Origin: Haloferax mediterranei ATCC 33500
GTDB taxonomy: Archaea > Halobacteriota > Halobacteria > Halobacteriales > Haloferacaceae
Reading direction: 5' to 3'
DNA: 64,000 nt
Assembly (NCBI RefSeq): GCF_000306765.2
Contig: NC_017941.2
Coordinates: 2,852,001 to 2,916,000 of the forward strand
Below the pieces are notes generated by a model, which worked only from the letters and a program-made list of their open reading frames with translations, searched no databases and was not told where the DNA came from. A program made the translations under genes and the position numbers. Shown here piece after piece: positions 43,410-51,547 of this stretch (position 1 is its first letter; each line of letters opens with the position of its first letter).

Positions 43410-43644
43410 TCGCCGCGAAAACGAGCGCCAGTCCCCCAAAGACGAGAAGCATGAATCCGCGTTCGAGGGCGGTGGCGTCTATTTCGTCATCCGGAGGGTC
43501 CTCGCGGGTCGGGTCGAGGACGAATTCAGGGTCGTCAGAACGGGCGACCCGCCGGGCGGCCGCGGCGCTTTTGAACAGTCGGGCACTCAGGACGAAACAC
43601 CCGAACCCGACGGCGGTTGCCACCACAGAGACCGCGTTTACCAT
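43399..43644 (-). CDS. Small membrane protein, unknown
   Basis: An 81-residue ORF with an N-terminal transmembrane helix (VSVVATAVGFGCFVLSARLF), an acidic middle loop (DDPEFVLDPTREDPPDDEID) and a C-terminal helix (GFMLLVFGGLALVFAAISL). It ends inside the convergent GNAT gene. It lies 24 bases downstream of hisI on the same strand, perhaps in an operon. Function unknown. Confidence 0.7.
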   Translation of the reverse strand: MVNAVSVVATAVGFGCFVLSARLFKSAAAARRVARSDDPEFVLDPTREDPPDDEIDATALERGFMLLVFGGLALVFAAISL

Positions 43645-43668
43645 CGTCCCACTCCCACGCTCATCTGT

Positions 43669-44037
43669 TCACTCGTCGTCGTACACGGCGTCAGGGTCGA
43701 AAACGCGCTCGCCGACGTTCTCTCCCTCGACCGTCCGGTAGAAACACGACCGGTGCCCCGTGTGACACGCGCCGACGTTCTGGTCGACGAGATAAAGTAG
43801 CGTGTCGGCGTCGCAATCGACGCGAACCTCTCGAATCTCCTGTGTGTGGCCGCTCGATGCGCCTTTCTCCCAGAGTTCGTCGCGACTCCGCGAGTAGTAG
43901 TGCGCTCGGCCCGTCTCGATAGTCCGTTCGAGGGCCTCCGAAGAGACGTAAGCCAGCATAAGCACCTCCCCGGAATCGGCGTCCTGCGCCACGGCGGGGA
44001 CGAGTCCATCCTCACCGAAGTCGACATCGACGGTCAT
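43669..44037 (-). CDS. hisI: Phosphoribosyl-AMP cyclohydrolase
   Basis: A 122-residue enzyme of histidine synthesis (step 3). Family motifs: [53 protein letters not shown] (Mg site) and [13 protein letters not shown] (Zn ligands). Start ATG 44037 ([11 protein letters not shown]); a GTG at 44049 would add four residues. It is the stand-alone form without HisE, which is normal for archaea. Confidence 0.95.
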   Translation of the reverse strand: MTVDVDFGEDGLVPAVAQDADSGEVLMLAYVSSEALERTIETGRAHYYSRSRDELWEKGASSGHTQEIREVRVDCDADTLLYLVDQNVGACHTGHRSCFYRTVEGENVGERVFDPDAVYDDE

Positions 44038-44093
44038 AATTCGGGCCACGAGGTCACAGAGGTTATCTCTTGTGCGTCGTCAGGCGTCAACAA

Positions 44094-45107
44094 TCAGACG
44101 ATTCCGAGTGCCCTGAGGACGCCGAAGAGGATATCGCCGTAGATGAGCGCGACGACGAGACCGACGAACATCGGGACGATGAACGGAATACCGGGCGAAA
44201 TCCAGACGGCCTCGCGGGCCGTCACGAGTTCGAGACCGCCGCGGAGTTTCTCCGGCGTCGTGCCGTAGGCTGACCCCTCGATTTCGTCGAGGAACTCGGC
44301 CGCACCCCACGGGTCGTCGAAGTCGGTGTCGGCGTCTTCGACAGTGTCGGCAGACGTACCGAGGTCGGCTTCAGTCCCACCATCAGTAGTCGCTCGGTGA
44401 ACCGCACCGTCTGTCGGGTCGAACGTCTCGCCGATACTCTCCGGGTTACGAAGCGCCTCCGGATTCGCTCGCACGTCCGAAAGCGACAGGCCGCGCCAGC
44501 GGAGGTACATCCGAAGCGCGTCGAGGTCGAGTCCGTTTCGGGTGATGCCGTCGGGTGACTCGAAGAGGCGACCGTGGGCCGTCGAGAGCGACGAAACGGG
44601 GACGCGACGACCAACAAACGAAAGTGGGAACTCGAACTCCCCCGCTGCGAGATTTCGCACGGCGAGCAAAAGTGGGTACGCGAGACCGACGATGACGGTG
44701 TTCGTAAGGACAGTCATCGAGAAGACGCCGAGTCGCGTCGGGTCCGCGAGGGGAAAGACCAGTTCACCGACGGTGTAACTCGGGAACGTCGGGAGTAAGA
44801 TGGCGAAGACCATGAGTGCCTTCGCGTCGGCACCCCCGAAGCCACCGAGTCGCCAGAACAGGTACGAAAGCGGGACGACGAAGAAGACGCTCACACCGAC
44901 CCGGATGAGGTACAGGCGGTCGAACACCGTCTCGACTGGAAGATGGCCGAAGAGTTCCCACGCGAGCAAGGCGAGTCCCAGCGCCGCCAGTGGATACCAG
45001 ACGACGTTAGGGACGCGCCGCGTGCGAATGTCGCGCCACGCAGTCCACGCGAGGACGGGTACAACGACCAGTCGCAAGAGGTCGGGAAGCGTGCCGATTC
45101 CGAACAT
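44094..45107 (-). CDS. pibD: Prepilin/preflagellin peptidase (A24 family)
   Basis: A 337-residue aspartic membrane protease that removes class III signal peptides from archaellins and pilins. The two catalytic aspartates lie in AWRDIRTRRVPN and GGFGGADAKALMVF. Several transmembrane helices form the N-terminal half. About 130 hydrophilic residues (from FEFPLSFVGRRVP to VTAREAVW) are inserted before the last hydrophobic helix, a form seen in haloarchaea. Its position near hisI matches pibD in Haloferax volcanii as I recall it. Confidence 0.9.
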   Translation of the reverse strand: MFGIGTLPDLLRLVVVPVLAWTAWRDIRTRRVPNVVWYPLAALGLALLAWELFGHLPVETVFDRLYLIRVGVSVFFVVPLSYLFWRLGGFGGADAKALMVFAILLPTFPSYTVGELVFPLADPTRLGVFSMTVLTNTVIVGLAYPLLLAVRNLAAGEFEFPLSFVGRRVPVSSLSTAHGRLFESPDGITRNGLDLDALRMYLRWRGLSLSDVRANPEALRNPESIGETFDPTDGAVHRATTDGGTEADLGTSADTVEDADTDFDDPWGAAEFLDEIEGSAYGTTPEKLRGGLELVTAREAVWISPGIPFIVPMFVGLVVALIYGDILFGVLRALGIV

Positions 45108-45272
45108 ACCAGCAGACGGAGTGGAAAGGAGTTAGATGTTCGGGACGGGTATCGATTCTGAGACTGGCCACGACGAGGAGAGTATGTGAGAGCGACTCCG
45201 GTGTTGGTAGCGGTACAACGTTTTACTTCATGGTCCCGAATATGCAGCCAGCAGTCCAGATGGTGAAACAGT

Positions 45273-45728
45273 ATGACTTCCGAAAAGAACGAACCTATCG
45301 AGATACTCCTGGTGGAGGATAATCCCGGAGACGTTCGATTGACCAAAAAGGGATTACAGCAGGGAAAAGTAACCAACCACCTCTACGTCGTTCGCGACGG
45401 CGTCGAGGCCATGTCGTTTCTCCGCCAAGAGGGCGAGTACGCCGATGCCCCTCGCCCGGACCTCATACTCCTCGACCTCAACATGCCCAAGATGGATGGT
45501 AAAGAGGTACTTCAAGAAATTAAGACCGACCCCGACCTCAAGCGAATCCCGGTCGTGGTGCTCACGAGTTCGGACGCCGAAGAAGATATCGCCAAATCCT
45601 ACGATTTACACGCCAACGCATATCTCACTAAACCTGTTGACTTCGACGGATTCCTCGAAATCGTCCGCAGTATCGAGGAGTTCTGGTTTACGGTCGTGAA
45701 ATACCCACCGTCGAACACTCGAAAATAA
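45273..45728 (+). CDS. Single-domain response regulator (Rcp1-like)
   Basis: A 151-residue REC domain protein. The acidic pocket is [19 protein letters not shown], the phospho-acceptor Asp is in [13 protein letters not shown], the switch Thr/Ser is in [12 protein letters not shown], and the Lys is in AYLTKPVD. The C-terminus FWFTVVKYP is typical of Rcp1-type regulators, which work with phytochrome-like or other soluble kinases. No output domain and no kinase nearby in the window. Confidence 0.92.
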   Translation: MTSEKNEPIEILLVEDNPGDVRLTKKGLQQGKVTNHLYVVRDGVEAMSFLRQEGEYADAPRPDLILLDLNMPKMDGKEVLQEIKTDPDLKRIPVVVLTSSDAEEDIAKSYDLHANAYLTKPVDFDGFLEIVRSIEEFWFTVVKYPPSNTRK

Positions 45729-45984
45729 CGGCCCATCCATACGACTCGTGGGCGCTTACGTCCAACACTGTCCTCTCTGCTTCATGCGCTCGTGGTTTGA
45801 GGTTCGAGAAAGCTTCACGCTCTCCGTGAGAACGGTTTTACCATCCTGATTTCTGCCGGATGGCAAACCTAAATCCAGTAATATTCCCATAATAATCAAC
45901 TTTACTAGGAATATCGACATGGTATTAAGGATAACGGACCAACACTCGATAGAGGTACCCGGTAGGTAACGCTACCAGCTCAGT

Positions 45985-46980
45985 ATGATTCGAGAAAACT
46001 CGCTGAAGGCACTGTTAATAGAAGATAACCCGGGTGACGCGCGTCTCATTAGATACTATCTCGAAGAAAACTCACTTCTGGAGGACACAGAGGAGTTGGA
46101 ACTGACGCACGTCGAAAACCTGACCAAGGGTCTCGAACACCTCGACGAAAATGCGTACGATTTCGTGCTCCTGGACCTCGGTCTCCCCGAAAGTACGGGG
46201 CTTGAGACGCTCGACCGGGTTCTCTCGCATTCGCCAGAACTTCCCGTAATCGTACTGACGGGACTCGACGACCGCGAAGTGGCAGGCGAGGCAATCATGT
46301 GGGGTGCACAAGACTATCTCCCGAAAGACGACCTCAACAGCACCCAACTGATGCGGTCGCTCCAATACGCAATCGAGCGGAAAAAGCGTGAGGAGCAACT
46401 TGCGGCGTTAAACCGAATTAATGCACTAATTCGAGATATCAACAAGGCACTCCTCACGGCGACGACCCGCGCCGAAATCGAACAAGCCGCTTGCGAGCGG
46501 TTCATCGCGACCGAACCGTATACGTTCGCCATGGTCGGCGAGTTCTCTTCCGACTTCGAGCAGTTCTTGGGAAGATATTGGGAGAGCGTCGACAAGCGCG
46601 GCCTTGAGTCCGTAATGGTGTCCGAAAACCGAGTGCTCGGGCATCAACCAGCCGCGAAAGCCGTCCAGACGCAGGAAGTACAGGTCGTCGAAAACATCCC
46701 TGAAGAGGTCTCGGCCGAGACGGAAGAAGACGAGACGGCTGAACACGAATTCGAGTCAGTCGCCGCCATCCCTATCGTGTTCGAATCCGTCCACGGCGTG
46801 CTCGTCGTCTACGCTGACCGTCCGTATGCGTTCGACGAGCAAGAACGCGAAGTGCTTGGGGAACTCGGCCGGACCATCGGATACGCCATCACCACGCTCG
46901 AAGCACAGGGAGAGCAAGTAGAACCGGACGCCGATTCGTCACACGACCCGATAGAAAACGAGTATGAGGATCAGGGGTAA
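45985..46980 (+). CDS. Response regulator with REC and GAF domains
   Basis: A 331-residue protein. A REC domain (residues 8-125: ALLIEDNPGDARLIRYYL, Asp in FVLLDLGLPESTG, VLTGLDDRE, DYLPKDD) is joined by a coiled linker (LQYAIERKKREEQLAALNRI) to a GAF sensor domain (about 145-310; IPIVFESVHGVLVVYADRPY). There is no HTH or kinase output, although related haloarchaeal proteins often end in a bacterio-opsin-activator HTH. It is the last core-like gene before the island. Confidence 0.9.
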   Translation: MIRENSLKALLIEDNPGDARLIRYYLEENSLLEDTEELELTHVENLTKGLEHLDENAYDFVLLDLGLPESTGLETLDRVLSHSPELPVIVLTGLDDREVAGEAIMWGAQDYLPKDDLNSTQLMRSLQYAIERKKREEQLAALNRINALIRDINKALLTATTRAEIEQAACERFIATEPYTFAMVGEFSSDFEQFLGRYWESVDKRGLESVMVSENRVLGHQPAAKAVQTQEVQVVENIPEEVSAETEEDETAEHEFESVAAIPIVFESVHGVLVVYADRPYAFDEQEREVLGELGRTIGYAITTLEAQGEQVEPDADSSHDPIENEYEDQG

Positions 46981-47041
46981 CCGTAAGAGTCCCTCCGGGA
47001 GGCGGCGAGCAAGGGGATAGACAGCGCTCACGTTGGCCCCT

Positions 47042-47250
47042 TGTTCGCACAGGCGATGGTTCTGAAGGGGAACCGGATTTCTAACGAATAGCTACGTAAT
47101 ACCTCAAAAAGTGCGAATACTAGGGTTCGGTTCTCGGCACGAGGCCGAAACCGGGCATCGCGTCAAACGCGCGTGTAACGGCGTTGTTAGATGACGCGGT
47201 TCTCCCTGCTAAGAGGGGCACAATGTTCGCACACATTTATGGTTCTGTAA
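47042..47250. repeat. Imperfect direct repeat in the recombinase leader region
   Basis: Two copies of a bipartite sequence, tgttcgcaca and atggttctg with a short variable middle, lie at 47042-47066 and 47224-47250. The second overlaps the probable TATA (catttatgg, 47231-47239) of the gene starting at 47266. The rest of the 46981-47265 gap holds a hairpin-like ctcggcacgag near 47137 but no gene. Recombinase or regulator binding sites are possible. Confidence 0.5.
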
Positions 47251-47265
47251 CCGGTGCTCGAAGTC

Positions 47266-47844
47266 ATGCCGAACCGAACGGAGACCATCAAAGTCAGGGT
47301 TACGCCCGAGAAGAAGGCAAAGTTCGAGTCCTACATAGAGGAAACAGGTGAGTTCCCGAGCGTCAGTCAGTTGCTTCGAGCCTCAGCAAACAGCCACATA
47401 GACGAACAGGACAACGCAACCCCCACCGAGATCAACACAGACCAAGTCACCAACGCCGTCGAAATTGCACTCAGTGACGTTACTGAGCGTCTGGAGAGGA
47501 TTGAGCATGAGATTGTGCGTGTAGACAGTGCCGTGCAGCCCCAGGAGGAAGCGGTTGATGACCTCGCTGATGACATCGCGGTCCAGTTACCGGTGATGGA
47601 CTCCGGAGACGAGTTCCGAGAGCATCAGGATGTGTTGCGAGATGCGACGCATGGCGATCTTGACGGCCTCGATCTCACCAAAGAGATGTCTACTGTCGGA
47701 TTCTGGTCTGATTTCGTCGATGCTGACAAGAACAAGACGCGTCGAGCAATTTCTCGCGCTGTCCAATGGTACCCTGACGTGCAGTGGACGTACGATGAAG
47801 ACCTGGGTGAACGCCGGTACTATCGAACGTCGGAGGTGCAGTAG
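47266..47844 (+). CDS. Small DNA-binding-type protein upstream of the recombinase
   Basis: A 192-residue protein starting MPNRTETIKVRVTPEKKAKF, which resembles a ribbon-helix-helix N-terminus (strand IKVRVTPEKKAKFESYI, then SVSQLLRASANSHI). The middle is a coiled-coil-like helix (ALSDVTERLERIEHEIVRVD), and the C-terminus (AISRAVQWYPDVQWTYDEDL) resembles a winged segment. Its stop is adjacent to the integrase start (TAG-ATG), so they are one operon. It probably regulates or assists the recombinase; this is inference. Confidence 0.7.
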   Translation: MPNRTETIKVRVTPEKKAKFESYIEETGEFPSVSQLLRASANSHIDEQDNATPTEINTDQVTNAVEIALSDVTERLERIEHEIVRVDSAVQPQEEAVDDLADDIAVQLPVMDSGDEFREHQDVLRDATHGDLDGLDLTKEMSTVGFWSDFVDADKNKTRRAISRAVQWYPDVQWTYDEDLGERRYYRTSEVQ

Positions 47845-48897
47845 ATGCCGCCGCGTCGCTTCAAATCGGTTGATGAGTGTCGACCCGAGATCATCGACTA
47901 TGTGGAAGAGCTGGAGGTTGGAACCGACGATAACGACTCTGAGCAACGTTCGTCGGCTAGCACACAACGGTACAAGCAGGACGTGCGCTGGTACGATCAC
48001 TGGCTCGATGAACAGGGGATTGAGTCTGTGTTAGAGGTGACACCTACGGATACGAATCAACTCGGGCGTGACCTGTCGAACCAGTACAACGGGACCACGC
48101 CGCGGTACAGGTGGGACCGAATCTACGCGATGTACGACTACTTCGTCTCCTTGGATTTGGTGGACTCGAACCCGCTGGACCGTTGGAATGACAGGAAGAC
48201 GGAGAAATGGGGGATGACGAAGACGACAGAGCAGAGCAAGCGTCTCGAGGACGGTGAGCGTTACGCGGTTGACCAAGCCGACGTTCGGGAGATGGAACAG
48301 CACGTCGGTAGGAACCGCGTCAGGGACCAGCTACTGATTCGCTTGTTGTGGCATACGGGGATGCGGCGAGGGGAGGCGAGCGAGGTGTCGCTAGAAATGC
48401 TGAATAGAGATGCAAGGGAGATTGAACTACCGGGGTCAATTACGAAAAACAGTCGTGAACGAGTGGTAGCATGGCAACCGAACCTCGACGGGTTGATGCA
48501 GAAATGGCTGGACGGTGGATATCGAGACGACTACCTCGGTGGTGAAGACCACAACCACCTGTTTGTCGGTGAGCGCGGTGCGCCGTTGAGCCCAGAGGCG
48601 ATCAACGATATCGTGATTCGGGCAGCGGATAACGCTGGAATCAACCGGCGATTATACGCTGACGCGAATGCGCCTGAACCGGAGGATGGTGGTGCAAAAG
48701 AAGCGAATCGGTGGCTCATCTCAAGCCACAACATTCGCCATGGGCTCGGGTCGTACCTCGTGCACGAGACGGATGCTGGGCTGTATGAGGTCTCTCGCTA
48801 CCTCGGCCACCGATCAGTGGACGTGACAGAATCTATATATGTTGAGTACAATCCGAGAGCAGGAACGGACGCTGCACACGACTTTGGCCCCGAGTGA
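47845..48897 (+). CDS. Tyrosine recombinase / integrase
   Basis: A 350-residue site-specific recombinase. A SAM-like core-binding domain (residues 35-110) precedes the catalytic domain: Arg at about 174-175 (HTGMRRGEASE), Lys at about 201 (SITKNSRERVV), HxxR at 295-298 (SHNIRHGLGS), His at 322 (YLGHRSVDVT) and the nucleophile Tyr at about 332-335 (ESIYVEYNP). All catalytic positions are present, so it should be active. It likely integrated the island or an older element at this locus. Confidence 0.9.
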   Translation: MPPRRFKSVDECRPEIIDYVEELEVGTDDNDSEQRSSASTQRYKQDVRWYDHWLDEQGIESVLEVTPTDTNQLGRDLSNQYNGTTPRYRWDRIYAMYDYFVSLDLVDSNPLDRWNDRKTEKWGMTKTTEQSKRLEDGERYAVDQADVREMEQHVGRNRVRDQLLIRLLWHTGMRRGEASEVSLEMLNRDAREIELPGSITKNSRERVVAWQPNLDGLMQKWLDGGYRDDYLGGEDHNHLFVGERGAPLSPEAINDIVIRAADNAGINRRLYADANAPEPEDGGAKEANRWLISSHNIRHGLGSYLVHETDAGLYEVSRYLGHRSVDVTESIYVEYNPRAGTDAAHDFGPE

Positions 48898-48914
48898 ACT
48901 CCCGTCTTTTACTG

Positions 48915-49133
48915 TTAGTCGTTACCGGCGCTGCGCTCCTCAATCCACTGGCCGAACCGTAGCTTGGCGTCAGCCACCCGTTTTGGCCCGATGATGATCC
49001 CAGGAGTATCGTCGTCTCGGCGAGATTCGAGCCAGCGACCGAAGCGGACCTTTGCGTCGGCCAGCCACCGCGGTCCGGTGTAGACGTACACGGGCTGTGT
49101 GATTCGTTCGCGCTCTTCGTCTTCGTCGGTCAT
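48915..49133 (-). CDS. Small protein with an internal duplication
   Basis: A 72-residue ORF. Two halves are clearly related: GPRWLADAKVRFGRWLESR and GPKRVADAKLRFGQWIEER. Each looks like a short amphipathic helix pair. It is convergent with the integrase gene. No family recognised. Confidence 0.6.
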   Translation of the reverse strand: MTDEDEERERITQPVYVYTGPRWLADAKVRFGRWLESRRDDDTPGIIIGPKRVADAKLRFGQWIEERSAGND

Positions 49134-49205
49134 TGAGTGAGTAGTCGTGGCCTGTGGTCTTAGGTTTCCGGCCAGTGCCTGGTGCTTGTGCTATCGCACT
49201 CTGCC

Positions 49206-49300
49206 GAGTGATCGTGCTCTGTGCTCGTGCGGAGTGACTGTGCCGGGTGTCGGTGCTGAGTGATTGTGCCGGCGCACTGTGCCGGATGAAAGTGCGTTGT
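49206..49300. repeat. Degenerate 26-base tandem repeats
   Basis: Copies of gagtgannGTGC start at 49206, 49232 and 49258, exactly 26 bases apart, with a fourth degenerate copy to about 49300. The region is rich in gtgc/gcac and non-coding on its own terms. Function unknown. Confidence 0.7.
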
Positions 49301-49378
49301 GCGGGAGTTCTCGGCGAGTACTCGCCGCTACTGCCCTCGGAGCGAGGAACTAACCACCCTGACCGCCACGTCCCCACA

Positions 49379-49537
49379 ATGACCGACGTAGACACCGACC
49401 GACTGGGATGGATTGACGCATGGGCCGCCTACGTTGCAACGACACCGGATGAGGAGTGGAGACCGACCCACGCGGCGGTCGTTCACTCCGAACGTGAGGA
49501 GCGCCGAGAGACAGGGCACGTTGAGCATCGGCTGTGA
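49379..49537 (+). CDS. 52-residue hypothetical protein
   Basis: A short acidic ORF (MTDVDTDRLGWIDAWAAYVA) with good haloarchaeal composition, ending in a charged helix with HSEREERRETGHVEHRL. No TATA could be placed with confidence. No family recognised. Confidence 0.5.
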   Translation: MTDVDTDRLGWIDAWAAYVATTPDEEWRPTHAAVVHSEREERRETGHVEHRL

Positions 49538-49706
49538 TCGGCGAGTTTTTGTTCCTACTGCCCGATATCGGGCTTTGTAAGTAGGTGGGTAGTCGGATAT
49601 TCGCGTAGCTGCGTAGCCGTCTAGACGCTTACTCGCCTATCTGGCCATCCAGCAATGCGGATACACGGGTAGCCCTTAACCTCGATAAAATACTACCCCT
49701 CTGCAT

Positions 49707-49898
49707 ATGGAAGAAATCCAATCGGAGGAGAAGAACCAGATACTCGAAGGCGGTGCTACCCGAGCAGACATACCCGCCTCAGTCTTACTGATGACAGTCA
49801 CGACAGTCCCGATTGCTCTCGCTGGTGTACCGATGCACTACCCCTGGCATGGGTTCGACACAGAGGATGCCTCTCCAATCCAGGGTGATCGTCGATGA
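49707..49898 (+). CDS. Small membrane-type protein, first gene of a micro-operon
   Basis: A 63-residue ORF with an acidic N-terminus (MEEIQSEEKNQILEGG) and one hydrophobic segment (SVLLMTVTTVPIALAGVP). The TATA-like gataaaatact at 49683-49693 lies at the right distance for a leaderless start at 49707. Its stop overlaps the next start (ATGA). Function unknown. Confidence 0.6.
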   Translation: MEEIQSEEKNQILEGGATRADIPASVLLMTVTTVPIALAGVPMHYPWHGFDTEDASPIQGDRR

Positions 49899-50062
49899 GT
49901 GATCCGACGAAAATCACTGTGCGTTGTAACGGGACGGTCGCTGACGGGTCTCGATGCGACCGCACACTGACTGTGCACGTGTATCGCAAGTTCAGGGATC
50001 ACTACTGCCACTTCCACAGCGAGGACGGTGAGAGTCGATGGGCGACGCGCCAGAAGAAGTGA
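49895..50062 (+). CDS. Small putative zinc-binding protein
   Basis: A 55-residue ORF beginning MSDPTKITVRCNGTVADGSR, with Cys at positions 11 and 21, and a later HYCHFHSED that could complete a zinc site. It overlaps the upstream gene by four bases and the downstream gene by 25, so it is part of a compact micro-operon. Role unknown. Confidence 0.55.
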   Translation: MSDPTKITVRCNGTVADGSRCDRTLTVHVYRKFRDHYCHFHSEDGESRWATRQKK

Positions 50063-50256
50063 CTCTCGGGAAACTCCTCTCAGCGGCAATGGGTCTCATC
50101 GGCTCTCAAGTAGGCGTAGCCCTGATACTGGGCGATTCTCCCGAAACCGGCGTTGCCTTTGGAACAATCGCGTTCGTCGTCTTGTTGACGTCGGCGAGTT
50201 GGTCCGACTCCCTGGTGCTCGGACGACGACTCCTCGAGGTGATTAGGAATGAATGA
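50038..50256 (+). CDS. Small membrane protein, last gene of a micro-operon
   Basis: A 72-residue ORF with hydrophobic segments (LLSAAMGLIGSQVGVALILG; GVAFGTIAFVVLLTSASW) and a basic C-terminal helix (LVLGRRLLEVIRNE). It starts inside the preceding zinc-type gene, 25 bases before its stop. Two-helix membrane proteins of this kind occur in viruses and plasmids; function unknown. Confidence 0.6.
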   Translation: MGDAPEEVTLGKLLSAAMGLIGSQVGVALILGDSPETGVAFGTIAFVVLLTSASWSDSLVLGRRLLEVIRNE

Positions 50257-50443
50257 CGTGGTGGACGTCGCGTGGGTTGCGATTGGAGACACGTAGAGCG
50301 ACTGGGAGGATATGATTTTCACGGAGAAGCTGGAGGCGATGGAGAAGGCTTACACAGCGATGATCTACGTTGAAAGCTTGAAGTATCTTAGAGTGTCTTG
50401 AGAATCTTTTATAACTCTGCGGTCTAGAGGGAGGTATGGAGCA

Positions 50444-51031
50444 ATGACAAATCGCATGGAGTTCAGGGACGGAGAGATTGTTTTCGTGGAGGAAACGTTC
50501 GGAGGCCTCGACACGGCGGAACTTATAGTCGGTCGCGACCGACTTGGAGAATACGAACTTTATCTCGACATTGAAGGTACCGTCACTCTTGACGAGTTTG
50601 TAACTGCTATTGGGGCAACCGAACTGGAGTTGGACCTATCCTCATTTAGCACGAGTACGGTTGAGATCCGTGGAGCGAACACCGGAGCTGAGGACGACGA
50701 TGTCGCAGAACTCACACGCAGTCTTGAGGAGACCAAGCGAAGAGGCATGCCTGCAATTCCCGATGACACCGGACTTGAGACTCCGACCGATAACACTCAC
50801 TACAAACGTTTAGTGGATAATCCAGACTCGCAGCCGGCGAAGTACCGCCGTTTAATTCGCAATGAAGGAAAGATTGATCGTCCGAAGTTCGACCGGTGGG
50901 CCCATCGACAGGGCTATGAACCGGAAACGGGTGGTAGCCACAATGCGAGCCTTCTGATGTTAGAGCGAATTGGTGAGATTGAACGCCGCGGCAGAGGAGA
51001 CGATCAGGAAATAGCCTGGGTCGGCGAGTAA
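50444..51031 (+). CDS. Hypothetical protein with possible C-terminal winged helix
   Basis: A 195-residue protein. Residues 1-75 are beta-rich (EFRDGEIVFVEETFGGLDTA, LYLDIEGTVTLDEFVTAIG), then an acidic linker. The C-terminal part (YRRLIRNEGKIDRPKFDRWA, SLLMLERIGEIERRGRGDDQ) looks like a winged helix. The TATA ttttataac at 50408-50416 fits a near-leaderless start at 50444. Unrecognised family. Confidence 0.65.
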   Translation: MTNRMEFRDGEIVFVEETFGGLDTAELIVGRDRLGEYELYLDIEGTVTLDEFVTAIGATELELDLSSFSTSTVEIRGANTGAEDDDVAELTRSLEETKRRGMPAIPDDTGLETPTDNTHYKRLVDNPDSQPAKYRRLIRNEGKIDRPKFDRWAHRQGYEPETGGSHNASLLMLERIGEIERRGRGDDQEIAWVGE

Positions 51032-51116
51032 GCCCGGATGAGGCGAACGAATCGAATAAGAGACTGTGTGCCGTGGGTGCTTGTTTCTTTACCATAGAGC
51101 GCCATACTAGCCGCTA

Positions 51117-51242
51117 ATGACCTACTTCGGCATCTCGACAGAACGGTATGGTGGGTGGAGTCGAGAAGAGAAGATGGAAGCGATGGAGAACGCGGAACTC
51201 CCGCCGGACCGTGAGCTTCGAGAGGACGTCGACGAAGAGTGA
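51117..51242 (+). CDS. 41-residue hypothetical protein
   Basis: A short acidic ORF starting MTYFGISTERYGGWSREEKM and continuing as a charged helix ending EDVDEE. Composition is strongly haloarchaeal. Function unknown. Confidence 0.45.
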   Translation: MTYFGISTERYGGWSREEKMEAMENAELPPDRELREDVDEE

Positions 51243-51391
51243 TTGGTGTCGCATAAGCTCATTTCGAGGACAGGGAACCTGGTTTGTCGGTGCGAAAGTA
51301 GGGGTGTTTGGTGTTGCAGGAGCGTGGATTCGACTCTGAGTGTCGATTTCCCCTCTATTCGAGGTATCGACGACACCGTCGACCGGATTGG

Positions 51392-51434
51392 GGCGGCATT
51401 TCTCAGCCGCCAGATTGCGTGTTTGTGTACAAAC
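51392..51434. other. Hairpin and palindrome in the 51243-51547 gap
   Basis: The 300-base gap upstream of the second recombinase has no gene. It contains a six-base-pair stem (ggcggc/gccgcc, 51392-51397 and 51406-51411, loop eight bases) and, ten bases on, the perfect palindrome gtttgtgtacaaac (51421-51434). These may be operator or recombination sites. Confidence 0.45.
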
Positions 51435-51547
51435 GTGCAACGAGTCGGGTGATGATTTTCTGAGACTGTCGAATTCGGACGGATGAGCTAAGAGTTCTAT
51501 CTGGTGACAAGTCTTAACCTGCACGAAAAACTAGACTAACATGCAAA

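Noticed and set aside
46981..47265. A tRNA gene as integration target at the left end of the island
   Set aside because: No cloverleaf or GGTTCGAAT-type T-loop could be found; ggttcggttctc near 47130 does not fold into a tRNA.
50312..50401. A 29-codon ORF (MIFTEKLEAMEKAYTAM...) before the gene at 50444
   Set aside because: Too short to support, with no clear promoter, though its helix resembles the 41-residue protein at 51117.
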